This document shows, piece by piece, positions 33,230 to 40,019 of a DNA stretch of 45,547 bases. Source of the DNA: an uncultured Muribaculum sp. (GTDB lineage Bacteria > Bacteroidota > Bacteroidia > Bacteroidales > Muribaculaceae). The notes beneath the pieces are model-generated. The model ran no database searches. It worked only from the letters and a program-made list of their open reading frames with translations, and was not told where the DNA came from. The stretch's first letter is position 1; each line of letters begins with the position of its first letter. The stretch is from assembly GCF_910583865.1 (NCBI RefSeq), contig NZ_CAJTYX010000024.1, positions 1 to 45,547 on the forward strand. The letters are read 5' to 3'. The translations under genes and the position numbers were made by a program.

Positions 33230-35569
33230 GTGAGTACATCAGGCTGTAGACATATACTGATACCGGTTGTCATTGTCATGGCTGTCGTTTTCGCGTCATG
33301 CAGTTCCACACGTCATGTGCCGCAAGGGAAATACCTTGTGGACAAGGTGGATATTACCGTTACTGACAATGCTGATATCGACAAGGAGCAACTGGTGAAT
33401 TACCTGCGTCAGACCCCCAACCATAAGGTGCTCGGCTTCCTGAAACTCCAGCTCGCCACTTATAATATGTCGGGACGCGACTCTACCAAATGGTACAACC
33501 GCTGGGCGCGCAAGCTCGGGCAGCCTCCGGTGATCTACGACCAGGATCTCACGGATGCCTCCGTCTACCAGCTTCATCAGGCTATGCTCAACAAGGGCTA
33601 TCTTGATTCTGACGTGACGGTCGACACCGTGCACACCGGCAATAACCGCAAGGTCACGGTGGAATACAAGATCAAGGCCGGGTTGCCCCACTATCTGTCG
33701 ACAATAGATTACGTCATTCCGGACTCGGCCATAGCCGCGCTTATCGCCCGCGCACCACGGCGCAACAGGCTTAAGCCCGGCGACCTGCTGGACCGCAATC
33801 GTCTCGAAGAGATGCGTTCCGGCATATCCGATATGCTGCGTGACAACGGCTACTATGCTTTCTCAAAGGAGTATATCACGTTCGTGGCCGATACGGCCGA
33901 GGGTATGCGCGATGTGAATCTCACGCTGAACCTGCGTCAGCCGTCGGCACAGAGCGTGGACAAACGGCATCTCACATACCTGATAAACAGGGTGGTGTTC
34001 GTCACCGACTATAATCCGGGCAGCGACTACGGCAGCTATGATTTCAAAGGGCAGGATACTGTAAGGTATCGTGACATAGAGGTCCTTTATGGCGATGACC
34101 ATTATCTCAGGCCTCAGGTGCTCTACGAGGCGTCTCACATAATTCCCGGCAAGCCGTTCAGCCAACATGAGGTGGATCTCACATATGAGGCGTTGGGGCG
34201 TCTGGGCATCCTGCGTTATGTCAACATAGACATGCGGCGTGTGGGGATGTCGCCTGACGGGCATCCGCTCCTCGATGCATACGTGCTTCTCACCAGGGGG
34301 AAGAAACAGGGTGTGTCGCTCGAACTTGAAGGAACCAATTCGGAGGGCGATCTCGGTTTCGGTGTCGGCGTCACGTATCAGCACCGTAACCTCGCCCATG
34401 GCTCGGAGCTTTTGTCGGCAAAGTTCCGCACGAGCTACGAGAGCCTGTCCGGCGATTTCAACGGCCTGATCAACAACCGCTATATGGAGTATGCCGGCGA
34501 GGTGGGGATCACGTTCCCGCAGTTTGAGGCTCCGTTCCTCTCCTATGATTTCAAGCGCCGCATAAAGGCCACTACCGAATTTTCGGTCTCTTTCAATTAC
34601 CAGGAGCGTCCGGAATATACACGCATCATCGCCGGTGCAGGCTGGAAATACCGGTGGGCCAACCGCCAGAATACCCTGCGGCATCGTTTTGACCTGATTG
34701 ACGTGAACTACGTGTATCTTCCCAAGTCGACCATCGACTTCCTTAACCAGATAGCACCTTCCAATCCGTTGTTGCGCTACAGCTACGAGGACCATTTCAT
34801 ACTCCGTGCCGGCTACAGCTATTATCGCACCAATAAGCGTCAGCCGTCCGGTAATGCGCTTAACCGGATAGTGATGCAGCAGAGCGTGTTTGCCATCCGT
34901 GCCAACTTCGAGCCGGCGGGCAACCTGCTCTACGCCATATCGCGGCTCACCGGGCAGAAGCGCCACAATGATGCATACCGTTTTTTCGGCATACAATACG
35001 CGCAGTATGTGAAGGCCGACGCCGACTACACGTTCACACATGCGTTCGGGCCTCGTTCGTCGGTGTCGTTCCATGCCGGATTGGGAATCGGTGTGCCTTA
35101 CGGCAATTCGCGCATGCTCCCTTTCGAGAAGCGTTTTTATGCCGGAGGCGCCAACAGCGTGAGAGGGTGGGGTGTGCGCACCCTCGGTCCGGGACGATAT
35201 GCGTCGCGCAACTCGGTGACCGACTTCATCAACCAATGTGGCGACATACGCCTCGACCTTAGCGTGGAGTACAGGGCCAAGCTATTCTGGATACTTGAGG
35301 GGGCGTTCTTCGTCGATGGCGGAAATATATGGACGATACACCACTACGACAACCAGCCCGGTGGCTTCTTCCGTTTCGGATCGTTCTACAAGGAGTTGGC
35401 TGCATCCTATGGTATCGGCCTGCGACTTGATTTCTCCTATTTCCTGTTGCGTCTCGACCTGGGCATCAAGGCTGTAAATCCTGCGTTCGGAGAATATAGA
35501 TGGCCTATCATCCATCCGAAATGGGGACGTGACGCCACATTCCACTTCTCTGTGGGCTATCCATTCTAA
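33230..35569 (+). CDS. tamL: TamL, lipoprotein form of the TamA/BamA outer-membrane assembly factor
   Basis: 779 residues. The start is GTG 33230, as the only in-frame codon that gives a full signal peptide; the next ATG (33278) is too close to the lipobox (VFASC, Cys24). The N-terminal half holds POTRA-like domains (about 30-360; GKYLVDKVDITVTDN, ASHIIPGKPFSQHEVDLTYEALGRLG) and the C-terminal half a 16-strand-type barrel with LPFEKRFYAGGANSVRGWGVRTLGPG, the BamA/TamA loop 6 signature (VRGW). Lipidation distinguishes TamL from TamA in Bacteroidetes. It works with an inner-membrane TamB-like partner in outer-membrane assembly or lipid transport; that partner is not in this window. Confidence 0.88.
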   Translation: MSTSGCRHILIPVVIVMAVVFASCSSTRHVPQGKYLVDKVDITVTDNADIDKEQLVNYLRQTPNHKVLGFLKLQLATYNMSGRDSTKWYNRWARKLGQPPVIYDQDLTDASVYQLHQAMLNKGYLDSDVTVDTVHTGNNRKVTVEYKIKAGLPHYLSTIDYVIPDSAIAALIARAPRRNRLKPGDLLDRNRLEEMRSGISDMLRDNGYYAFSKEYITFVADTAEGMRDVNLTLNLRQPSAQSVDKRHLTYLINRVVFVTDYNPGSDYGSYDFKGQDTVRYRDIEVLYGDDHYLRPQVLYEASHIIPGKPFSQHEVDLTYEALGRLGILRYVNIDMRRVGMSPDGHPLLDAYVLLTRGKKQGVSLELEGTNSEGDLGFGVGVTYQHRNLAHGSELLSAKFRTSYESLSGDFNGLINNRYMEYAGEVGITFPQFEAPFLSYDFKRRIKATTEFSVSFNYQERPEYTRIIAGAGWKYRWANRQNTLRHRFDLIDVNYVYLPKSTIDFLNQIAPSNPLLRYSYEDHFILRAGYSYYRTNKRQPSGNALNRIVMQQSVFAIRANFEPAGNLLYAISRLTGQKRHNDAYRFFGIQYAQYVKADADYTFTHAFGPRSSVSFHAGLGIGVPYGNSRMLPFEKRFYAGGANSVRGWGVRTLGPGRYASRNSVTDFINQCGDIRLDLSVEYRAKLFWILEGAFFVDGGNIWTIHHYDNQPGGFFRFGSFYKELAASYGIGLRLDFSYFLLRLDLGIKAVNPAFGEYRWPIIHPKWGRDATFHFSVGYPF

Positions 35570-35570
35570 A

Positions 35571-35594
35571 ATCATTGAACTGATTTAAATCAGT
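35571..35594 (+). promoter_or_regulatory. Palindrome upstream of the first HAD gene, shared with element B
   Basis: ATCATTGAACTGATTTAAA (35571-35589) occurs again at 38549-38567, where it is the outer end of element B. Here it also forms the perfect palindrome ACTGATTTAAATCAGT (35579-35594). It may be a solo end of that element or a regulatory site in front of the HAD gene. Confidence 0.55.
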
Positions 35595-35617
35595 CCCAAA
35601 TTAAGAAACCACGTGTT

Positions 35618-36283
35618 ATGAAACAACTTGTGATTTTTGATCTTGACGGCACTTTGCTGAATACGATTGACGACTTGGGCACCGCTACCAACCATGCCCT
35701 GGCGGCTCTGGGCTATCCGGAGCATCCGATATCATCCTATCCGGCGATGGTGGGCAACGGGGTGACACGTCTGTTGCAGCGTGCGCTTCCGTCCGGACTT
35801 GATACCGACGAGAATGTCGGGAAGATGAGGGAGGCCTTCCGGGAATATTACGATGTGCACTGCATGGACCATACCGTGCCTTACCCCGGCATTACCGAGC
35901 TTCTTCATGAACTCGAAGCCCGTGGGATAAAGCTCGCGGTAGCCTCCAACAAGTATCATGAGGCTGTGTTGCGCCTTATCGGCCATTTTTTCCCCGACAT
36001 CAGCTGGGCCGTCGTGTCTGGACATAAGGAAGGCGTGCCGGTGAAGCCGGATCCGTCGATCGTGTTCGAGATCCTGACCATCTCTCCTGCCCCGAAATCC
36101 TGTGTGTTGTATGTCGGCGATTCCGGTGTCGATATGGAGACCGCACGACGAGCGTGCGTGGAGTCGGTAGGAGTCACATGGGGATTCAGGCCTGTGTCGG
36201 AGCTGAAGGCGTTCTATGCCGACCATATCATTTCAGAACCGGCGGCTCTGCTCGGTTTTGTGGAGAACGACATCAATATCTGA
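35618..36283 (+). CDS. HAD-superfamily hydrolase, phosphoglycolate phosphatase-like
   Basis: A 221-residue soluble phosphatase. Motif I FDLDGTLLNT (Asp8, Asp10), motif II VASNK, motif III KPDPSIVFEIL (Lys), motif IV YVGDSGVDMETAR. The cap between motifs I and II is helical (type C1), as in Gph. It removes phosphate from a small phosphorylated compound in the cytoplasm; phosphoglycolate is a usual guess. It follows tamL by 48 bases and could be cotranscribed. Confidence 0.88.
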   Translation: MKQLVIFDLDGTLLNTIDDLGTATNHALAALGYPEHPISSYPAMVGNGVTRLLQRALPSGLDTDENVGKMREAFREYYDVHCMDHTVPYPGITELLHELEARGIKLAVASNKYHEAVLRLIGHFFPDISWAVVSGHKEGVPVKPDPSIVFEILTISPAPKSCVLYVGDSGVDMETARRACVESVGVTWGFRPVSELKAFYADHIISEPAALLGFVENDINI

Positions 36284-36429
36284 GTCGCGGATATACCGTA
36301 TATTTCATGCATGGATAAGGTATGAGATTATTGTGCCGGCATGGGTGTATGTAATGTCCGAGCCATGGCATAATTGAAAATTGTGAAATATCGCGCCCGT
36401 TTTAACGATGAATATTGGAATAAAAAGCG

Positions 36430-36437
36430 TAACTTTG
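36430..36437 (+). promoter_or_regulatory. -7 promoter element (TAACTTTG) of the AspT/YidE-type gene
   Basis: TAACTTTG lies 64 bases before ATG 36501; predicted start near 36443. No strong -33 TTTG at 19-21 bases. Confidence 0.5.
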
Positions 36438-36500
36438 CACCGTCAATTTCGATTTGTTCGTAAATAGCTGATAATTAAATATAAAAGCGTTATTGTTTAT

Positions 36501-38183
36501 ATGGATTGGTTGCAAAATCTATTGGCTCCGGGCGCAAGCTCATTGCCGAGCACCATTATCCTCTATGCATTTGTCATAGCGGCGGGTGTATGGCTGGGTA
36601 AGTTGAAAGTGGGGGGAATATCCCTTGGCGTGACGTTCGTGCTTTTTGTCGGTCTGCTTATGGGGCATTTCGGCTATATCGTAAACCCCGATGTGCTTCA
36701 TTTCGTGCGTGAGTTCGGCCTGATTCTGTTTATCTTCTCGATAGGTTTGCAGGTCGGCCCGTCGTTCTTCTCGTCGTTCAAGCGCGGAGGTGTTGTGCTT
36801 AACGGTCTGGCAGCTATGACAATCGCACTCAATGTGATAATTGTGTTGGCGATATTCTTCATTGACGGCAACACCCCTATCACCGCTCTCGTCGGAGTGA
36901 TGTCGGGAGCTGTCACCAACACTCCGGGTCTCGGTGCGGCCCAGCAGGCTGTCCTTCAGGTGATGCCTCAGAACTACAACGCTACCGAACAGATGGCCAT
37001 GGGTTACGCCGCAGCATATCCCCTTGGCGTGATAGGCATCATAGCCGCCATGTTCCTTGTCCGCGCCTTTTTCCGTGTGAAAATCGACAAGGAGGTGGAG
37101 GCTATCGAGGCTGAAAAGGAGGCCGCACAGCAGAAGCCGTTGATTCTCACTTATGAGGTGACCAACCCGCTCATTGACGGAAAGAACATGATGCAGCTCC
37201 ACGATGTCGTGAATTGCGATTTCGTCGTGTCGCGTCTGCAGGACAAGGACGGCAATATATTCATCCCGAATTCGCAGACGGTGGTACATAAGGGAGATAA
37301 GCTTTACACAGTGCTTTCACCGAACGACGAAGAGCGTTTCAAGGCAGTGATCGGTCCGGAGCTTGTGCTCGACTGGGAGAGCAATCCCGGTCCGGTGGTG
37401 TCGCGCCGCATACTTATCACAAAGACAGAATACAATGGCGTGACGCTCGGCTCGCTGAAGCTGCGCCATGGCTACAGCCTTAATGCCACCCGTGTCAACC
37501 GTGCCGGTATAGACCTGCTCGCTTCTCCCGACCTGCGCCTGCAGATGGGCGACCGTATCACGGTGGTAGGGCAGCTTGAGGATATAAAGCGCCTTGCCGA
37601 GAAGCTCGGTAATTCCGTCAAGCGTCTCAACGAGCCTAACATGTTCACGCTTTTCGCAGGCATCTTCCTCGGTATAATAGTAGGCTCGATTCCTATCGCT
37701 TTCCCCGGTATCAGCGTGCCGATGAAGCTCGGCATGGCCGGCGGCCCGCTCGTGGTGGCTATCCTGCTCAGTCGCTTCGGCTACAAGCTCAAGCTTGTCA
37801 CCTATACTTCGTCGGCCGCCTCGTTGCTTATGCGTGAGATCGGCATCTGTCTGTTCCTTGCATCGGTAGGTATCGCCGCCGGAGCCGACTTCGCGTCGAC
37901 GGTGTTCAATTACACCGGCATGTGGTGGGTGATCTGGGGCTTCATCATAACTTTCGTGCCTCTGATTATAGTAGGCTCGATCGCACGTGGGGTCTATAAG
38001 ATCAATATGCTGTCGATCATGGGTCTGTTCGGTGGCAGCATGACCGATCCTCCTGCGCTTGCTTTTGCCAACAATTCCACCGGCAACGATGCTCCGGCAG
38101 TAGCATATTCCACGGTTTATCCTCTGACTATGTTCCTGCGAATAGTCGCCGCCCAGGTGCTTGTGCTGGCTCTTGCGTCGTGA
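36501..38183 (+). CDS. AspT/YidE/YbjL-type putative transporter with two TrkA_C domains
   Basis: 560 residues in the aspartate-alanine exchanger fold. Two membrane halves (about 1-195 and 375-560), each with the family's duplicated motif (GLQVGPSFFSSFKRGG with AVTNTPGLGAAQQAVL; VGIAAGADFASTVF with GGSMTDPPALAFANN), flank a cytoplasmic pair of TrkA_C (RCK_C) domains (about 205-370; VVNCDFVVSRLQDKDGNIFIPN, KLYTVLSPNDE; LKLRHGYSLNATRVNR, GDRITVVGQLEDI). Such domains bind a small ligand and regulate transport. The substrate is unknown; relatives carry amino acids or dicarboxylates. Single gene with its own promoter and hairpin. Confidence 0.9.
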   Translation: MDWLQNLLAPGASSLPSTIILYAFVIAAGVWLGKLKVGGISLGVTFVLFVGLLMGHFGYIVNPDVLHFVREFGLILFIFSIGLQVGPSFFSSFKRGGVVLNGLAAMTIALNVIIVLAIFFIDGNTPITALVGVMSGAVTNTPGLGAAQQAVLQVMPQNYNATEQMAMGYAAAYPLGVIGIIAAMFLVRAFFRVKIDKEVEAIEAEKEAAQQKPLILTYEVTNPLIDGKNMMQLHDVVNCDFVVSRLQDKDGNIFIPNSQTVVHKGDKLYTVLSPNDEERFKAVIGPELVLDWESNPGPVVSRRILITKTEYNGVTLGSLKLRHGYSLNATRVNRAGIDLLASPDLRLQMGDRITVVGQLEDIKRLAEKLGNSVKRLNEPNMFTLFAGIFLGIIVGSIPIAFPGISVPMKLGMAGGPLVVAILLSRFGYKLKLVTYTSSAASLLMREIGICLFLASVGIAAGADFASTVFNYTGMWWVIWGFIITFVPLIIVGSIARGVYKINMLSIMGLFGGSMTDPPALAFANNSTGNDAPAVAYSTVYPLTMFLRIVAAQVLVLALAS

Positions 38184-38270
38184 TGCCGGCGGTATTAATA
38201 ATGGAACCGGTGTATGAAATTATTATGATTTGTGTTACATCATTGTAATGAAGAGATATTAACCCCTGTC

Positions 38271-38306
38271 ACGCAGGCTGTTTGTTTTCACGCAGACAGC
38301 CTGCGT
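38271..38306 (+). terminator. Hairpin after the AspT/YidE-type gene
   Basis: Perfect 11-base arms ACGCAGGCTGT (38271-38281) and ACAGCCTGCGT (38296-38306) with a 14-base loop, 88 bases after the stop codon. No long T run follows. Confidence 0.55.
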
Positions 38307-38381
38307 ACGTTTGGTGGGGATGCCGGACTATTGCAGATTGATGTTATTGTTCGAATATAATCGATAATATGTTATGATTTA

Positions 38382-38412
38382 TTTGGCAAATAAGAAATTT
38401 ATCCTACCTTTG
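38382..38412 (+). promoter_or_regulatory. Promoter of the probable small RNA (TTTG - 19 nt - TACCTTTG)
   Basis: TTTG 38382-38385 and TACCTTTG 38405-38412 with 19 bases between: one of the best promoter matches in the window, and no protein gene follows within 350 bases. Confidence 0.7.
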
Positions 38413-38417
38413 TGGCG

Positions 38418-38548
38418 TGATATAATAATATGTCACCGAAAATACGATAATGTATATGAACCGGCGACGCCTTGTGTCAGTCAGCCGGGAGAGGAGGAGG
38501 ATGCTGCTCTTGCCAGGTAATTTTTTAGCATTCTCCTCCTCGTTTTTT
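38418..38548 (+). ncRNA. Probable small RNA of about 130 nt
   Basis: A strong promoter (38382-38412) predicts a start near 38418. The unit ends in an intrinsic terminator: arms 38491-38505 and 38527-38541 pair at 14 of 15 positions and TTTTTT follows at 38543-38548. Near the 5' end GGCGT can pair with ACGCC (38467-38471) to close a domain. No convincing coding frame exists, so a trans-acting or structural RNA is the simplest reading. I do not recognise a known RNA family. A riboswitch or leader for the HAD gene is less likely, since 218 bases with element B lie between the terminator and that gene. Confidence 0.6.
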
Positions 38549-38553
38549 ATCAT

Positions 38554-38749
38554 TGAACTGATTTAAACTTATTACAAAATGTTAAATCCAGAACTGATGT
38601 AACCCTTATCGTTAACCTTCAGGTCTGTTTCCGGTCGATTTCTTCTCTTTTCTCGATCACGATGGAACCCCATCGCTCCTTCGAAAAGCTCAAAATCGCC
38701 TCGCAAACAGCCTCTGAATGTTAATTTGTAATAAGTCTAAATCAGTTCA
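38554..38749. mobile_element. Element B: 196-bp unit with 25-bp terminal inverted repeats (MITE-like)
   Basis: Ends 38554-38578 and 38725-38749 are inverted copies matching at 24 of 25 positions. Between them there is no ORF. Read on the minus strand the inside holds nested dyads: a short hairpin (CGATGG-GGTT-CCATCG) preceded by GAAGGAG, enclosed by further arms (GGCGATTTT with AAATCGACC; AGGCTGTTTGC with an imperfect GAAACAGACCT). The same order of parts is seen in element A (43445-43663) with different bases. Size and ends fit a miniature inverted-repeat element that has no transposase of its own. Confidence 0.6.
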
Positions 38750-38766
38750 TTTGTAAAATTGACAGT

Positions 38767-39420
38767 ATGGACACTATTGCCATTCATGGCGCGCTGTTCG
38801 ACCTTGACGGGGTGTTGGTCGACACCGAAACAACTTACTCCATCTTCTGGGGACAGATGGGACGCAAGTATCATCCCGAGATACCATATTTCGACATGGT
38901 TATAAAAGGCTCGACGTTGCCGCGCATATTGGATACGTATTTTCCTGATCCGGATATTTCCGCCGGAGTAAAAGCTGAACTTGAGGTGTTCGAGAACTCG
39001 ATGGATTTCCCTGTATTCCCGGGTGTGATGGAGTTCCTTGACGACCTCAGGCGTAACGGGATTCCTGCGGCCATAGTCACAAGCAGCGGTGCTGACAAGA
39101 TGAAACGTCTGTTTGATGGCAATCCGGAATTCGCTTCATATTTTGATGCTCTGATCACTTCCGCCGACGTGACACGCTCGAAGCCTGATCCGCAGTGCTA
39201 TCTCATGGGTGCCGGGAAGCTTGGTGTGGATATCCGCGATTGCTATGTGTTTGAGGATTCAATCAGCGGGCTTGCCGCCGGCATGGCTTCAGGAGCTACG
39301 GTGATAGGGCTGTCGACCACATATCCCGCAGAGCGTCTGGCGCAGGAAGGCAACGCGCATCATATAATACCTTCGTTTGAGAAGTTTACGGTCGAACGGA
39401 TGTTGTCCGTTTCGCGATAA
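38767..39420 (+). CDS. HAD-superfamily hydrolase, beta-phosphoglucomutase-like
   Basis: 217 residues. Motif I FDLDGVLVDTE (Asp12, Asp14), motif II VTSSG, motif III SKPDPQCYLMGAGKLG, motif IV YVFEDSISGLAAGMASGATVIGLSTTYP. The EDS...G pattern and the DVDGVLVDTE-type start are seen in the beta-phosphoglucomutase and sugar-phosphate phosphatase branch. Substrate likely a sugar phosphate. It begins 17 bases after the right end of element B, so the element may supply or disturb its promoter. It is followed by a terminator. Confidence 0.87.
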   Translation: MDTIAIHGALFDLDGVLVDTETTYSIFWGQMGRKYHPEIPYFDMVIKGSTLPRILDTYFPDPDISAGVKAELEVFENSMDFPVFPGVMEFLDDLRRNGIPAAIVTSSGADKMKRLFDGNPEFASYFDALITSADVTRSKPDPQCYLMGAGKLGVDIRDCYVFEDSISGLAAGMASGATVIGLSTTYPAERLAQEGNAHHIIPSFEKFTVERMLSVSR

Positions 39421-39506
39421 GGTTGTCCTCCTCGGCCATCCGGTCCATGTCGTGTGCAGGCATCTCTTGTGTTAATAAGAGCAAAATCTGTATTCCGTGG
39501 TAATCA

Positions 39507-39530
39507 AAACCCCGCCTCCGGGGTGTTTTA
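39507..39530 (+). terminator. Terminator of the second HAD gene
   Basis: CCCCGCCTCCGGGG-type hairpin (core 39510-39523) flanked by AAAA on the left and TGTTTTAT on the right, 87 bases after the stop. Confidence 0.65.
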
Positions 39531-39558
39531 TATTCTGTAATCCATAAATTTTTTTCAT

Positions 39559-39849
39559 ATGAACGATTATCAGAATCTAATAAAATGTTCCCGGATAGTA
39601 CTCGTTGAATTTTTTGCGACATGGTGTCCTCATTGCCACAGGATGATGCCTGTAGTAGCCGATGTCAAAAAGCGTGTAGCCGGATTGGCGGAAATCTATC
39701 AGCTTGACATTGACAAGAATGAGGAGCTTGCCCGGGCTGTCGGGGTGAGTGGGGTGCCCACGTTCATCCTTTACAAGGACGGTGAAGAGGCGTGGCGCCA
39801 ATCTGGAGAGATGCCCGAGGAGACGCTTCTTTCAAAAATAGAAATGTGA
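39559..39849 (+). CDS. Thioredoxin
   Basis: 96 residues, a complete thioredoxin fold with LVEFFATWCPHCHRMMPV (active-site Cys23 and Cys26), a middle QLDIDKNEELARAVGVSGVPTFILYKDG (cis-Pro in VPT) and a C-terminal helix. The redox pair CPHC differs from the common CGPC of general thioredoxins and resembles DsbA-like or specialised members, which tends to raise the reduction potential. No signal peptide, so cytoplasmic. Stands alone after a terminator. Confidence 0.92.
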   Translation: MNDYQNLIKCSRIVLVEFFATWCPHCHRMMPVVADVKKRVAGLAEIYQLDIDKNEELARAVGVSGVPTFILYKDGEEAWRQSGEMPEETLLSKIEM

Positions 39850-39906
39850 TTTTACCGCTTGATTCTTGAGTTTGATTTTTGAGTTCATGTTTTCGGGTTC
39901 AATGTC

Positions 39907-39923
39907 AGAGGTCGTTTAAAAAC
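39907..39923 (+). repeat. AAGAGGTCGTT-type intergenic motif, copy 3
   Basis: AGAGGTCGTTTAAAAAC, between the thioredoxin gene and the GH97 gene, 38 bases upstream of the GH97 -7 element. Confidence 0.55.
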
Positions 39924-39960
39924 ACGTGTATAAATCCTCAAGTACTCGTGAAAAAATCAT

Positions 39961-39968
39961 TATCTTTG
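39961..39968 (+). promoter_or_regulatory. -7 promoter element of the GH97 gene (TATCTTTG)
   Basis: TATCTTTG fits TAnnTTTG; predicted start near 39975, which leaves ATG 40008 or 40020 as translation starts and rules out the longer frame from 39879. Confidence 0.55.
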
Positions 39969-40019
39969 CATGTCTTATTACATAAACTCTATTCAATCAT
40001 AACTTTAATGAATTCAAGC

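Larger units (their letters stand above)
38184..38766. other. 583-bp intergenic region: hairpin, probable small RNA, element B
   Basis: In order: terminator-like hairpin 38271-38306, promoter 38382-38412, probable small RNA about 38418-38548, element B with terminal inverted repeats 38554-38749, then the second HAD gene. Only a 36-codon ORF (38456-38566) runs through the RNA; it includes the terminator hairpin and is not regarded as a gene. Confidence 0.6.

Noticed and set aside
33863..35236. 457-codon minus-strand frame opposite tamL
   Set aside because: Antisense shadow; the plus frame shows POTRA and barrel motifs.
38456..38566. 36-codon ORF across the small-RNA terminator and into element B
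   Set aside because: It translates the terminator stem and T run and ends inside an inverted repeat; more likely chance.
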